Shown piece by piece: positions 11,332-20,819 of a DNA stretch of 64,000 bases (the first letter of the stretch is position 1; each line of letters opens with the position of its first letter). Below the pieces are notes generated by a model that saw nothing but the letters and a program-made list of their open reading frames with translations, ran no database searches and was not told where the DNA came from. The translations under genes and the position numbers were made by a program. Origin of the DNA: Fibrobacterota bacterium (GTDB taxonomy: Bacteria; Fibrobacterota; Fibrobacteria; UBA11236). The stretch lies in contig JAQBPO010000092.1 of NCBI GenBank assembly GCA_028287465.1, positions 1-64,000 of the forward strand, in the 5' to 3' direction.

Positions 11332-12105
11332 TTACAGCGAGTCCCAATGCGATTGCAGGCCCGCCAGGCGCCGGGATTCCCCGGAGTCCGATTGGCTTAT
11401 CTGCAAAGGGGTTATGGAAATGCGGTTTCGGGCCAGGGCGTAGTCGTCGGTCCCGGGAACGAATCGCTCCTCGGGTTTGTATCCCACCAGGCGGTGCTCG
11501 GTGATGCCGTGCTCGCTCTGGAGGACTTCATAGCTGTCCTTGAACATCACCGTGCTCATGGACGTGATTTCGACTCCGGTGATCCGGTCGGGATTGCAGG
11601 GCGGGAAGTTGATGTTCCAAAGCCCGCCGGGCCGCATCGGCAGAACGGAAGGCTCCCGGAGGAGCCTGATCAGCCAGTTCACGGCGTAATCGAGGTGGTC
11701 CGGCGCGTTATGCCAAACGGAGACCGCCAGGGAGGGGATCCCCCACATGGCGCCTTCCCGCGCGGCAGCGACGGTTCCGGAATAGATGGCGCTCATTCCG
11801 GCGTTCTCGCCCAGGTTGATGCCGGAAAGGATCAGGTCTATCTGCAGATGCTTGAACAGGTGGGCGACGGCGAACTTGACGCAGTCGCAAGGGGTGCCGA
11901 CGACCTGGAATTTGGGATATGGGGAGGTGTCATCGCCCCGATAGACGATCCGCTTGGCATGGCCATGGGTAAAGGCTTGGGACATGCCGCTTTGATCCAG
12001 GGACGGAGCGGCCACCAGGACCTCATGTTCCTTGTGCAGCGCATCCGCCAAGGTCGTCAGGACCGGGCTCAGGATGCCATCATCGTTTGTGACAAGAATC
12101 TTCAT
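11332..12105 (-). CDS. surE: 5'/3'-nucleotidase SurE
   Basis: SurE is a divalent-metal nucleoside monophosphate phosphatase linked to stationary-phase survival. The 257-residue product begins MKILVTNDDGILSPVLTTLA, whose DD pair binds metal, then has APSLDQSGMSQAF (metal-binding Ser region) and DLILSGINLGENAG with the conserved Asn. Length matches the family (about 250-260). It lies 29 bases upstream of gyrA on the same strand and so heads the likely operon surE-gyrA. Upstream is a 258-bp region shared with divergent hisS. Confidence 0.93.
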   Translation of the reverse strand: MKILVTNDDGILSPVLTTLADALHKEHEVLVAAPSLDQSGMSQAFTHGHAKRIVYRGDDTSPYPKFQVVGTPCDCVKFAVAHLFKHLQIDLILSGINLGENAGMSAIYSGTVAAAREGAMWGIPSLAVSVWHNAPDHLDYAVNWLIRLLREPSVLPMRPGGLWNINFPPCNPDRITGVEITSMSTVMFKDSYEVLQSEHGITEHRLVGYKPEERFVPGTDDYALARNRISITPLQISQSDSGESRRLAGLQSHWDSL

Positions 12106-12363
12106 TCCGTAGGCTGGGAAAGCGGTTTTCGCGGCCTCAAAATCGAGTCGGAAATGGTGTCCTCACAGCCCGGAAAATGTACCAAATTCCGGGTCCTTTT
12201 CCAAGGTTTCGGGCCCTCCGGGAAGCCCCTTTCCCGACCCGTTCCCTGCGGGTTTCGGGACGGCCTCCGGAAGCCTATGGAAGCCGTCCCGGGACCGGTT
12301 TATGGCGGGCGGTACATTAGCTATTTTGCGTGACCTACACCTCACGAAACCAGGCCCCGACGC
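12106..12363. promoter_or_regulatory. Divergent surE/hisS promoter region with two stem-loops and an AGCTATTTTG box
   Basis: The 258-bp gap holds both promoters. Near hisS, AGCTATTTTG at 12319-12328 lies 36 bases before the ATG and matches the box before the gene at 1153. Two hairpins precede it: ACCCG/CGGGT at 12236-12252, and a 9-bp stem pairing 12256-12264 with 12283-12291. Both lie upstream of the proposed hisS start site, so they are more likely operators or the surE side's leader than a hisS attenuator. No T-box features were seen. Confidence 0.4.
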
Positions 12364-13713
12364 ATGAACTCCCCGACCCAACCGAAAGCAGTCCAGCAGG
12401 TCCCGCTCCAGTCCCCCAAAGGCACCCGCGACTTCTACCCCGAGGACATGCGGGTCCAGAACCACCTTTTCGACGTATGGCGCCGGGCCTGCCTGGACTT
12501 CGGGTTCGAGGAGTACGAAGGGCCCACCTTCGAGCACCTGGAGCTGTTCACGGAAAAGTCCGGCCAGGAAATCGTGACCCAGTTGTACAACTTCAAGGAC
12601 AAAGGCGATCGGGACATCGCCCTGCGTCCCGAGATGACCCCGACCCTGGCCCGCATGGTCAACCAGAAGGGAAACAGCCTGAAGCTTCCCCTGCGCTGGT
12701 TCTCCATCCCGCGCCTGTTCCGCTACGAGAAGGCCCAGCGGGGGCGCCTGCGCGAGTTCTTCCAGCTGAACATGGACATCCTCGGCTGCAATACCATCGC
12801 CGCCGAGGTGGAATTGCTTTCCTCCATCGTCAACATGCTCAAGGCCTTCGGCCTGACCGCGGACGATTTCTCCATCCATGTGAGCAGCCGCCGGCTGCTA
12901 TCCGAACTGCTGGATCGGTTGGGCGTGCCCGCCGAAAAGAAGACCGTGGTTTACTCCGCCCTGGACAAGCGCGCCAAGATCGGAGAGGCCGAATTCAAGT
13001 CCCTGCTCGGCAAGGAAGGCATGAGCCCGCCGGCAATCGACTCCATCGAGACCTTTTTCAATTTCAAGGACATCGCAGCCCTGGAAGCCTGGATGAAGGA
13101 CGGCGGACTCGTGGACCCTGGGGCCATGGCCACCGAAGGCCAGGCCGCCTCGGGCCTGGAAGAGCTCAAATCCCTGTTCGGCTATATGCGGGCGCTCGGC
13201 CTCGAAGGGTTTCTGAGCCTCGATACCTCGGTGGTGCGGGGCCTGGCCTACTATACCGGCATCGTATTCGAAGTCTATGACAAATCCCTCGGGATGCGCG
13301 CGGTCGCGGGCGGCGGGCGCTATGACAACCTTTTGGCCAACCTGGGCGGGAATTCCATGTCGGGCGTGGGCTTCGGGATGGGAGACGTGGTCCTTGCCGA
13401 TCTCCTCCGCGAGAAGGGACTGATGCCCTCGGGCCGGGAACCCCTCGACTATTACCTGGTGGACGTGGCCCCGAATGAGACCAGGCTTCCCAATCCCCAA
13501 CTGATGCTCCTGGCCCAAAAGCTGCGCGCGGAAGGCCGCCGCGTCGGTTATTCCCTCTCCGGCGAAAAGATGAAAAAGCAGATGGTCCAGGCGAACGACC
13601 AGAACGCAGGACGCGTATTGTTCTTCGGCTCCGACAAAGGCGGGGAAGACCGGTACGAGGTGAAGGATCTGAAGACGGGGGAGCAATCGGTCTCCGCGTT
13701 CGAGGATCTTTGA
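12364..13713 (+). CDS. hisS: Histidyl-tRNA synthetase
   Basis: Charges tRNA-His with histidine. The 449-residue class II synthetase shows the N-terminal SPKGTRDFYPED, motif 2 (RLFRYEKAQRGRLREFFQLN), the histidine A signature RGLAYYTGIVFEVYD and motif 3-adjacent GGGRYDNLL. A C-terminal anticodon-binding region follows (about 350-449), which contains GYSLSGEKMKKQM. The start is followed by a 15-residue polar leader before the conserved core. It is preceded by the divergent surE promoter region and followed by an inverted-repeat element rather than a terminator. Confidence 0.95.
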   Translation: MNSPTQPKAVQQVPLQSPKGTRDFYPEDMRVQNHLFDVWRRACLDFGFEEYEGPTFEHLELFTEKSGQEIVTQLYNFKDKGDRDIALRPEMTPTLARMVNQKGNSLKLPLRWFSIPRLFRYEKAQRGRLREFFQLNMDILGCNTIAAEVELLSSIVNMLKAFGLTADDFSIHVSSRRLLSELLDRLGVPAEKKTVVYSALDKRAKIGEAEFKSLLGKEGMSPPAIDSIETFFNFKDIAALEAWMKDGGLVDPGAMATEGQAASGLEELKSLFGYMRALGLEGFLSLDTSVVRGLAYYTGIVFEVYDKSLGMRAVAGGGRYDNLLANLGGNSMSGVGFGMGDVVLADLLREKGLMPSGREPLDYYLVDVAPNETRLPNPQLMLLAQKLRAEGRRVGYSLSGEKMKKQMVQANDQNAGRVLFFGSDKGGEDRYEVKDLKTGEQSVSAFEDL

Positions 13714-13715
13714 TG

Positions 13716-13905
13716 GCGAAATTTCGCGATATGCAAATTGAAAATTGCAGATTGAAAAATGGAAGAGGAGAAGGGGCGCCTGGGTCTCGCGGCAGGGCGT
13801 TCCAATGGCGCTTCCAAGCGGTCGGGAAGCAAAAGCCGGAGGTCCGGTATTCTTCTTACAAATTGCGATTTTCAATTTGCAATTTGCCATTTTCAAAAAT
13901 TCCGT
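13716..13905. repeat. Inverted-repeat element between hisS and queF (MITE-like)
   Basis: GCAAATTGAAAATTGCAGATTG at 13733-13754 (22 bases, given here split as GCAAATTGAAAAT and TGCAGATTG) is matched by the reverse complement of 13859-13880 with about 19 of 22 identities. AT-rich ends flank a GC-rich centre of about 100 bp. A perfect GCGAAATTTCGC palindrome (13716-13727) lies just outside, 3 bases after the hisS stop. The base composition differs sharply from the surroundings, suggesting a small non-coding repeat that occurs elsewhere in the genome. It has no coding capacity. Confidence 0.6.
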
Positions 13906-13931
13906 TCCCTTTTTCTTTAGTCAGGTAATCC

Positions 13932-14321
13932 ATGCAAGAAAGCTCTTATGAAGGCCGCCAAACCCACATTCCCGGCATGGAAATGCCCGGTATCGAATCC
14001 TGGGAATTCCAATACCCGGGGACGGACACGACCATCGAGGTCAGCATTCCGGAGTTCACCTGCATCTGCCCCAAGACCGGCCTGCCGGACTTCGCGACCT
14101 TGCAGATCGCCTACGTGCCGAATGGACTCTGCCTGGAGCTGAAAAGCCTGAAGGAATACATCCTCAACTTCCGGGATATCGGGATTTTCCACGAGCACGT
14201 CGTGAACCGGGTACTGGGCGATTGCGTCAAGGCCTGCGCCCCGAAGCGCATGGAAATCCGGGGCGTGTTCAATGCCCGCGGCGGCATCCAGACCACGGCC
14301 GTCGCCAAGTACGGATCTTGA
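13932..14321 (+). CDS. queF: NADPH-dependent 7-cyano-7-deazaguanine reductase QueF
   Basis: QueF reduces preQ0 to preQ1 in queuosine biosynthesis. The 129-residue product is the short, unimodular type. It contains EFTCICPKTGLPDFATLQIA with the catalytic cysteine, ELKSLKEYILNFRDIGIFHE (the NADPH-binding and conserved His-Glu motif) and a C-terminal RGGIQTTAVAKYG. No other queuosine gene is in the window. A weak AGG site precedes the ATG. The last 19 coding bases are copied twice downstream in a 38-bp tandem array. Confidence 0.93.
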   Translation: MQESSYEGRQTHIPGMEMPGIESWEFQYPGTDTTIEVSIPEFTCICPKTGLPDFATLQIAYVPNGLCLELKSLKEYILNFRDIGIFHEHVVNRVLGDCVKACAPKRMEIRGVFNARGGIQTTAVAKYGS

Positions 14322-14392
14322 AAATGGGCGACGGGGCCGTCGCCAAGTACGGATTTTAGGGACTGGCGACGGGGCTGTCGCCAAATACGGAT
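14298..14392 (+). repeat. Three 38-bp-period direct repeats starting inside the queF 3' end
   Basis: The 19-base core GCCGTCGCCAAGTACGGAT occurs at 14298-14316 (encoding AVAKYG), 14336-14354 and, with two changes, 14374-14392. Spacing is exactly 38 bp. In copies 2 and 3 the linker plus core forms GGCGAC/GTCGCC stem-loops (14327-14344 and 14364-14383). The array ends the queF transcript region without a T-tract. Confidence 0.75.
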
Positions 14393-14513
14393 TTCAGAGT
14401 CTCAAAAAACGCCGTCAGGGGAAATCCCATTCTGCCATAAAGGCCAGGAACGGGGCGGGACAAAGGGTATCGAAAAGTCTAGATTTCGGATTCCGACACG
14501 AAGGGATAGCAAA

Positions 14514-15587
14514 ATGCCGAAGATTCATAATTTCAGCGCCGGCCCGGGGATCCTGCCCCGCCAGGCCATGGAGGCCGGCTCGAAGGCCTGCCTCGATTTC
14601 AACGGAACGGGCCTCTCGCTCCTCGAGATGTCCCATCGCGGCAAGGATTTCATCGCCGTCATGGACCAGGCCGTCTCCCTGGTCAAGGAACTGCTGGGCG
14701 TTCCCGCCGGCTACTCCGTCGTCTTCCTCCAGGGCGGCGCCAGCATGCAATTCGCCATGGTCCCCTACAACCTTTTGGACGAAGGCGAAACCGCCGCGTA
14801 CCTGGACACCGGCACCTGGGCCAACAAGGCGCTCAAGGAAGCCAAGCTTTTCGGCAACGTCAAGGTCGTCGCCTCCTCCAAGGACGCGAACTACACCTTC
14901 ATCCCCAAGGGTTACGAGATCCCCAAGGACGCGCGGTATTTCCACGTCACGTCGAACAATACCATCTTCGGCACCCAGATGCAGCACTTCCCTGAGTCGC
15001 CGGTCCCGGTGGTCGCGGACATGTCGAGCGACATCTTCAGCCGTCCGATCGACGTTTCCAAGTTCGGACTCATCTACGCCGGCGCCCAGAAGAACATGGG
15101 CATCGCGGGCGCCACCTTGGCCATCGTGCGGGATGATCTGCTCGGCAAGGTCAAGCGCAAGATCCCGTCGATGTTGGACTACAAGATCCATATCGAGAAC
15201 GAATCCATGTACAATACCCCGCCGGTCTTCGCCGTCTATATCGCCATGGAAACCCTGAAGTGGGTCAAGCAGATGGGCGGAGTGGCCGCCATGCAGAAGC
15301 GCGACGAGGAGAAGGCCCAGCGCCTTTACACGGAGATCGATGAGAATCCGCTCTTCAAGGGCACCTGCGCCAAGGAGGACCGTTCCCGCATGAACGTAAC
15401 CTTCGTGATGGAGAACCCGGAGCTCGAAGGCGCATTCAACAAGGCCGCCGAGGCCGCGAACCTGTCCGGCCTCAAGGGCCATCGCTCGGTGGGAGGCTTC
15501 CGCGCTTCCATTTATAATGCGTTGGAACTCGAGAGCATCGACGCCCTTGTTTCGGTCATGAGGGATTTCGCCAAGAAAAATGGGTGA
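14514..15587 (+). CDS. serC: Phosphoserine aminotransferase
   Basis: SerC is a PLP enzyme that converts 3-phosphohydroxypyruvate to phosphoserine in serine synthesis, and also serves pyridoxal phosphate synthesis in some bacteria. The 357-residue product begins [19 protein letters not shown], has [11 protein letters not shown], the phosphate-contacting [17 protein letters not shown], and [19 protein letters not shown] with the PLP lysine (AQKN). Length fits the family (about 360). GGGA precedes the ATG. The last 8 bases overlap the next gene, suggesting translational coupling. Confidence 0.95.
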   Translation: MPKIHNFSAGPGILPRQAMEAGSKACLDFNGTGLSLLEMSHRGKDFIAVMDQAVSLVKELLGVPAGYSVVFLQGGASMQFAMVPYNLLDEGETAAYLDTGTWANKALKEAKLFGNVKVVASSKDANYTFIPKGYEIPKDARYFHVTSNNTIFGTQMQHFPESPVPVVADMSSDIFSRPIDVSKFGLIYAGAQKNMGIAGATLAIVRDDLLGKVKRKIPSMLDYKIHIENESMYNTPPVFAVYIAMETLKWVKQMGGVAAMQKRDEEKAQRLYTEIDENPLFKGTCAKEDRSRMNVTFVMENPELEGAFNKAAEAANLSGLKGHRSVGGFRASIYNALELESIDALVSVMRDFAKKNG

Positions 15588-17067
15588 GCGGAACCGCCCG
15601 CACGCGGCCTTATCCATTTCCATCCTGATCGGCTGCTGGCTCACCGTCTCCCCGACGGTGGGCCAGCCGGCCGGCGAATCCCTTTCCGCCCCGCCTGATT
15701 CCGGTGGGTCGGATACGATAGCGCATAACCCGGATCAACCTTCCCGCCGGATACCTGAACCGCACCGGGATCCCTTCCCGGGCGCACCCTTGCTTCTTTC
15801 CGTGCCCTTGAGCGACCTGCCCTATGGATTCAGGGGCGGATTCGGATCGCCGAGCATGCGGCAATCGGTGGAATGGAACGCCGGCGCCGCTCAATTGGCC
15901 AACCAGACCATCGGCTGGCTCTGGGAGGGCGCGCCTCCCGGCCTGCTCCGCTCCCTCGGCCTTTGGTCCTCCCTGGGTCTGTTCAATTATTTCTCCGCCT
16001 ATTTCCCGCCCGGCGGCGCCTGGATGCACGAAGAGTGGCATCGCGCCGTACTGACCCGCTACGGCATCCCCAGCTATAACGGCGTATATCACTGGGATAT
16101 CGGGGCCGGCGTCATCTCCGTCGACCATGTCCGCGACGCGGATCTTGCGGCCCTCAAGGCCGGGCACCCGGCGGATTTCACTCGCCTTATGGAAGCGGGC
16201 ATCGAGGGCGAGACCGAATCCTCGCGTCTGATGCGTCGCAACAATTTCTTCCTTGGCCGGCGCTCCGAGTACGATGCCCTCACCTGGTGGGCCACCAGCC
16301 TGAACGGGACGGCCTACATCTATATCTGCTCCATCAAGGATCCCGACGGAGAACTTGAGGCCATGAACCGGAAGGAAGATGTCGAATCCGAGCGGGACTT
16401 CACCGGTCTCGATTTCCGCGCCTGGGTTTACGATATGCGCCATCCGGACGAACCTTACGAGGCGAGCCCCCGGGGGCGTACCCATCCGACCGGGTCCGGA
16501 TTCGATCGCTACCTCCTCTACGGGGATTTGACGCCGGGCGAACGCGGTTACCTGCGCTTTCAGGCGGGCCTGTCCCTGCTCAACCTCGTTTCACCGCAGA
16601 TGTTCGGGCGCGATTGGCTTCCCGGCGCGTCTCCCTGGGGCGGCCAGGGATTCCTATGGAACTTCGGATTGCTCCATCACCTGACCCCGTTCGGATACGA
16701 TGTGGGCGGGGATGTCCTGGTGCGCCGGGGAAAGTGGTCCTGGGCCTTCACCCTTCAAGGCCTGGTCAACGGGGAAATGGCCTTGCCGGCACTGGGCGGG
16801 GAACTGTTCCGCTATCCGGTGAAGGTGGGCGCTTCGGAAATGTTCGTCACCCTGGGGGCTTCCGCGTGGCTGCAACCGGACGATCAGCGATACCGGACCA
16901 CGGATATCCTTCCAGGCGGAGCCATCTCCCTGGGCGCGGCCGTTCCGCTCCGGGGGGCCTTGGAAGTATTCGGCGAGGCGGATGCGAAGACGCCCGGCTG
17001 GATGCCGGGCAATGCCTACCTGGATGCGGCCGCTCAGGCCAGGGCGGGACTGCAACTCAGGCTTTAG
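15580..17067 (+). CDS. Envelope protein with HExxH motif, predicted outer-membrane metalloprotease-like protein
   Basis: The 495-residue product has a signal peptide ([19 protein letters not shown]) and no recognised named family. A zinc-protease-like HEEWH lies at residues 150-154 inside [19 protein letters not shown], and glutamates in GIEGETES (about 209-211) are candidates for a third ligand. The second half (about 290-495) has alternating strands rich in aromatic and glycine residues, ending ARAGLQLRL, which looks like a beta barrel. It could therefore be an outer-membrane protein with a membrane-proximal peptidase-like site. The ATG overlaps serC by 8 bases. Enzyme activity is an inference from the motif alone. 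Confidence 0.6.
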   Translation: MGERNRPHAALSISILIGCWLTVSPTVGQPAGESLSAPPDSGGSDTIAHNPDQPSRRIPEPHRDPFPGAPLLLSVPLSDLPYGFRGGFGSPSMRQSVEWNAGAAQLANQTIGWLWEGAPPGLLRSLGLWSSLGLFNYFSAYFPPGGAWMHEEWHRAVLTRYGIPSYNGVYHWDIGAGVISVDHVRDADLAALKAGHPADFTRLMEAGIEGETESSRLMRRNNFFLGRRSEYDALTWWATSLNGTAYIYICSIKDPDGELEAMNRKEDVESERDFTGLDFRAWVYDMRHPDEPYEASPRGRTHPTGSGFDRYLLYGDLTPGERGYLRFQAGLSLLNLVSPQMFGRDWLPGASPWGGQGFLWNFGLLHHLTPFGYDVGGDVLVRRGKWSWAFTLQGLVNGEMALPALGGELFRYPVKVGASEMFVTLGASAWLQPDDQRYRTTDILPGGAISLGAAVPLRGALEVFGEADAKTPGWMPGNAYLDAAAQARAGLQLRL

Positions 17068-17111
17068 GGCCGGGATACCCGTCGGGCGCTCCGCCCGGTT
17101 CCCGGATAGGG

Positions 17112-17951
17112 TCAGCCCAACAGGATATTGTCTATCAGGCGCGTCTTGCCGTAGAAGACCGCCAAGGCCAGGACCGCGGGCACGTCCAGGGTGTCCAGCG
17201 GGGCCAGGGCGGATTGGGATACGGCTTCGATATAATCGATCCGCGTGGGCGACGACGCTTCGATCTCCCCTCGCATGATTCCCTTCAGAGCGGCGGCGGA
17301 TTTCCCGCCCTTGGCCCAGGCCTCCCGGGCCAGGAACAGCCCGCGAGAAAGCGCGGTCGCGCGCGACCTCTCGTCCGGTGAGAGGAATACGTTGCGGGAA
17401 CTCAGGGCCAAGCCGGAAGGCTCGCGCAGGGTCTCCACGATTTCCATTTCCAGGTCCAGCGAAAGGTCCCGCACCATCTTCTTCAGGATGAGCGCTTGCT
17501 GGATGTCCTTCTGCCCGAAATAGGCGCGCTGCGGTTGAACGATATTGAACAGCTTGAGCACCACGGTGCAGACTCCGCGGAAATGCCCGGGTCGCGCCGC
17601 GCCGCATAGATGCAGGTCCAATCCCGCGACTTCGCAAAAGGTCGAGAAATCCGGGGCATAGAAATCCGACGCCTCCGGAGCGAAGATCGCGGCCACGCCG
17701 GCTTCCCGGCACAAACGGCTGTCTTCGTCGAATGGCCGCGGATAACGGGCGAAATCCTCAGCGGGCCCGAACTGGAGGGGATTCACGAAGATGGAGACTA
17801 CGGTCAGCGGATCCCTACCGCGGCTGGACGCCACGAGTTTCAGATGGCCCGCGTGAAGCGCGCCCATGGTGGGCACGAATCCCACGCCCTGGTCAGGGGT
17901 CATGGCTTTGCGCCATTGCCTGTAATCCGCGATTGTCTTGAGGATCTCCAT
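17112..17951 (-). CDS. panC: Pantothenate synthetase
   Basis: PanC joins pantoate and beta-alanine using ATP, via pantoyl adenylate. The 279-residue product has GFVPTMGALHAGHLKLV with the HxGH nucleotide-binding motif, VSIFVNPLQFGPAEDFARYPR, YFGQKDIQQALILKKMVRDL, and the KMSKS-like loop LALSSRNVFLS. Length matches the family. It lies 16 bases after the folK-dNK fusion gene on the same strand, giving a small coenzyme and folate operon. panB and panD are not in the window. Confidence 0.95.
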   Translation of the reverse strand: MEILKTIADYRQWRKAMTPDQGVGFVPTMGALHAGHLKLVASSRGRDPLTVVSIFVNPLQFGPAEDFARYPRPFDEDSRLCREAGVAAIFAPEASDFYAPDFSTFCEVAGLDLHLCGAARPGHFRGVCTVVLKLFNIVQPQRAYFGQKDIQQALILKKMVRDLSLDLEMEIVETLREPSGLALSSRNVFLSPDERSRATALSRGLFLAREAWAKGGKSAAALKGIMRGEIEASSPTRIDYIEAVSQSALAPLDTLDVPAVLALAVFYGKTRLIDNILLG

Positions 17952-17967
17952 CGGCTTTTCGCCCGGC

Positions 17968-19146
17968 CTATTTCTTCCCCATGGAAGTCGGCGAGAAATA
18001 CGTGACCCCTTCCGGCACCTTCGCGATTGTTTCCACCAGGAGGTTGAGGTCCTCCGGGTTGCGGACGAAATCGATATTGTTGGTGTTGATGATCATCAAC
18101 GGCGAACCCGAGTAGTAATGGAAGAAGGTATTGTAGGCTTTGTTCAGGGCCTCGATATAGGCTTCGTCCATGGTCCTTTCATAAGGCCGGTCCCTGAGCT
18201 TGATGCGGTTCATCAAGGTCTTGGTGTCCGCCTGCAGGTAGATTACGTAGTCCGGTTTGATCAGGTTGCGTTCCAGGATGTCCGTGAACTTGTAATAAAG
18301 GTTCACTTCGTTCTCGTCCAGGTTCAGCGTCGCGAAGATCTTGTCCTTTGCGAACATGTAATCGCTGATGATCTGGGGGCGGAACAGATCCTGCTGGTGG
18401 AAGACCTCCTGGATCTGGCGGTAGCGGGACAGGAAGAAGAAAACCTGGGTCTGGAAGGCGTAACGGGATTTGTCCTTGTAGAAATCGGAGAGGAACGGAT
18501 TGTTCTCGAACTCCTCGAACAGGGACATGCATCCCATGCGATCGCAGAGGGCCTTGACCAGGGTGGATTTCCCGACGCCGATGACGCCCTCGACCGCCAC
18601 GTAACGCACTCGCTCGGGTAGGGGGATGGACGTCGCTGGCATGGGGCGGTATTCCTGGACATCCTGGCGGCCTTGCACCTCGATGCAGCGTTGCAATTGC
18701 CGGCCGACGGATTCCTTGAAGCCGGGCAACACGAATTCCGGATCCAAATCCACGAGGGGGACGAGGACGAATTGCCGGTCGAGGATGGACGGATGGGGAA
18801 CGGCAAGGCCTTCCTCGTGGATGATTTCGCGGCCGTAGGATAGGATGTCCAGATCGATTTCGCGCGCGGCCCACCGGCCCCGGGACTTGCGTCCGAGGCG
18901 GGTTTCCGTATCCGCGCAGAAGTGCAGCAGGGCCCGCGGTTCCATGCGCGTAGAGAAACGGACCACCAGGTTCAGGTACTTCCCCTGGGGACCGGGTCCC
19001 ACCGGCTCGGTCTCATAGACCTTCGATTTCTGGATGGGGGAGGTGGCGATTTCCCGGATGGCGTCCAGGGCGTTTTGGATATAGCCTTCCCTATCGTTCA
19101 GGTTGCTGCCAAGGGCCAAAAGGACTACGGTTTCGGGACGTGCCAT
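17968..19146 (-). CDS. folK: Fusion of HPPK (FolK) with a deoxynucleoside kinase domain
   Basis: Residues 1-165 are a 6-hydroxymethyl-7,8-dihydropterin pyrophosphokinase of folate synthesis: ALGSNLNDREGYI, WAAREIDLDILSYG and PHPSILDRQFVLVPLVDL are the expected motifs. Residues about 180-392 are a deoxyadenosine/deoxyguanosine kinase-type domain with the P-loop GVIGVGKSTL, SRYAFQTQVFFFLSRY and a DRPYERTMD lid region; it phosphorylates deoxynucleosides for salvage. The joint runs through a short linker (EYRPMPATSIPLPERVRYV) with no stop, so the fusion is real in this sequence. It precedes panC. Combining folate and deoxynucleotide functions in one chain is uncommon but has been seen in FCB-group genomes. 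Confidence 0.9.
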   Translation of the reverse strand: MARPETVVLLALGSNLNDREGYIQNALDAIREIATSPIQKSKVYETEPVGPGPQGKYLNLVVRFSTRMEPRALLHFCADTETRLGRKSRGRWAAREIDLDILSYGREIIHEEGLAVPHPSILDRQFVLVPLVDLDPEFVLPGFKESVGRQLQRCIEVQGRQDVQEYRPMPATSIPLPERVRYVAVEGVIGVGKSTLVKALCDRMGCMSLFEEFENNPFLSDFYKDKSRYAFQTQVFFFLSRYRQIQEVFHQQDLFRPQIISDYMFAKDKIFATLNLDENEVNLYYKFTDILERNLIKPDYVIYLQADTKTLMNRIKLRDRPYERTMDEAYIEALNKAYNTFFHYYSGSPLMIINTNNIDFVRNPEDLNLLVETIAKVPEGVTYFSPTSMGKK

Positions 19147-19373
19147 GCGGGTGGGAAATATACAAATAAGGGCGTGCCGGCTCCGGAAAGCGGTGATTTG
19201 GGCCTCTCAAAAGCATTCTCCCGGTGGCAATTTGTTACTATTTTCCTAATAGCCCGGCCGCCCCGGGTCCTTCCCTTTGGAGCGCCTTTTTATATCTTTC
19301 CGGATGTACTTCATCCCTTCTAATCCACCAATCACATGCTTCCCCGGATTCACCGCGTTTAAGGAGATCCATT
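19147..19373. promoter_or_regulatory. Divergent folK/rho leader region
   Basis: This 227-bp gap holds promoters in both directions. AT-rich boxes include TTGTTACTATTTTCCTAATA (about 19230-19249) and TTTTTATATCTTTCC (about 19288-19302) on the rho side, and TATTTGTATATTTCCC on the folK side. AAGGAG at 19361-19366 lies 7 bases before a TTG codon and fixes the rho start. No clear attenuator hairpin was seen. Confidence 0.45.
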
Positions 19374-20819
19374 TTGGCCACCAGACCCAAAGCCGCCATG
19401 AAAAAATCGTCGGATAAGTCCAAGGAGGATGACTTCTCCAATATGGAGAACGATTCCCGGGACAATTCCGCCGAAGGCCGCCGGAGACAGCAGGAAGAGT
19501 TGGATCAGGATGGCGGCGAAGGGGGCGAGAACCAAGAAAGCAACAACGCCCGCACCCTCCAGGAGGCGAAGAACCGCTGGACGGAACTGAAGAAGCTCGG
19601 CATGAAAGAGCTCATCAACATGGGCCTCGATCTCAACATCACGGATCCACGCAGCCTCCGCAAGCAAGCCCTGGTCTTCTCCATCCTCGAGCGCGAAAGC
19701 GGCGGCACCGCCTCCATCTACGCCGAAGGCGTCCTGGAAGTCATGGATGAGGGTTACGGATTCCTCCGCTCCCCGGAACATTCCTATGTCGCCGGTCCGG
19801 ACGACGTCTACGTGTCTTCAACCCAGATCAAGCGCTTCGGCCTCCAGACCGGCGATACCATCTCGGGCATGGTCCGCGCCCCAAAGGACAACGAACGCTA
19901 CTTCGCCCTGCTCCGCATCCAGAAGGTCAACGGCGAAGATCCCGAAGTCTGCAAGGATCGCGTTTCCTTCGACAACCTTACGCCCTTGCATCCGGACGTG
20001 GCGTTCAACGCCGAATACGATCCCAAGGAAATCAGCACCCGCATCATGAACCTGTTCACGCCCATCGGGCGCGGGCAGCGCGGCTTGATCGTGGCGCCTC
20101 CCCGCGCCGGCAAGACCATCCTGCTGCAGAACATCGCCAATTCAATCGTCCGCAACCATCAGGAAGTCAAGCTGATGGTCCTCCTCATCGACGAACGTCC
20201 CGAGGAAGTCACTGACATGCGCCGCAACGTGCCCGCGGAAGTCTTCAGTTCCACCTTCGACGAACCGCCGGAACGCCACATCCAGGTGGCCAACATGGTC
20301 ATCGAGAAGGCCCGTCGCCTCGTCGAGCACAACCAGCACGTGGTCATCCTGCTGGACTCCATCACCCGCCTGGCGCGCGCGCACAATGTGGTCATCCCGC
20401 ATTCCGGCAAGATCCTCTCGGGCGGCGTGGACGCCATGGCCCTGCAGAAGCCGAAGCGCTTCTTCGGATCGGCCCGTAACATCGAAGGCGGCGGCAGCCT
20501 CACCATCATCGCCACGGCCCTGATCGAAACCGGCAGCCGAATGGACGAAGTCATTTTCGAAGAGTTCAAGGGAACGGGCAACATGGAGTTGATCCTGGAT
20601 CGCCGCATCTCCGAGAAGCGCATCTGGCCCGCCATAGACGTTTTCAAGTCCGGCACCCGCAAGGAAGAACTGCTCATGACGCCGGACGACCTGCGCCGCG
20701 TTTGGATCCTGCGCCGCTACCTGCAGGACCTTTCCCCCGTGGAAATCATGGAGTTCCTGGTCGACAAGCTCAAGAGCACCAAGACCAACAAAGAATTCCT
20801 GGATTCCATGAATGGTTGA
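19374..20819 (+). CDS. rho: Transcription termination factor Rho
   Basis: Rho is a hexameric RNA-dependent ATPase that ends transcription. The 481-residue product has a charged N-terminal extension (about 1-75, [10 protein letters not shown] and EENQESN-like), the RNA-binding fold with [20 protein letters not shown], the Walker A motif [12 protein letters not shown], the catalytic [13 protein letters not shown] and the Q/R loop segments [21 protein letters not shown] at 19374 is chosen because AAGGAG precedes it by 7 bases; a start at 19224 would add a 50-residue stretch unlike Rho. The end overlaps proC by 8 bases. Confidence 0.96.
   Translation: MATRPKAAMKKSSDKSKEDDFSNMENDSRDNSAEGRRRQQEELDQDGGEGGENQESNNARTLQEAKNRWTELKKLGMKELINMGLDLNITDPRSLRKQALVFSILERESGGTASIYAEGVLEVMDEGYGFLRSPEHSYVAGPDDVYVSSTQIKRFGLQTGDTISGMVRAPKDNERYFALLRIQKVNGEDPEVCKDRVSFDNLTPLHPDVAFNAEYDPKEISTRIMNLFTPIGRGQRGLIVAPPRAGKTILLQNIANSIVRNHQEVKLMVLLIDERPEEVTDMRRNVPAEVFSSTFDEPPERHIQVANMVIEKARRLVEHNQHVVILLDSITRLARAHNVVIPHSGKILSGGVDAMALQKPKRFFGSARNIEGGGSLTIIATALIETGSRMDEVIFEEFKGTGNMELILDRRISEKRIWPAIDVFKSGTRKEELLMTPDDLRRVWILRRYLQDLSPVEIMEFLVDKLKSTKTNKEFLDSMNG

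Noticed and set aside
12106-12363. T-box leader for hisS
   Set aside because: No T-box sequence, specifier loop or terminator-antiterminator pair was found, and the hairpins lie upstream of the likely start site.
14298-14392. CRISPR array
   Set aside because: Only three short units with 19-base spacers that are themselves similar; one unit is part of queF and no cas genes are near.
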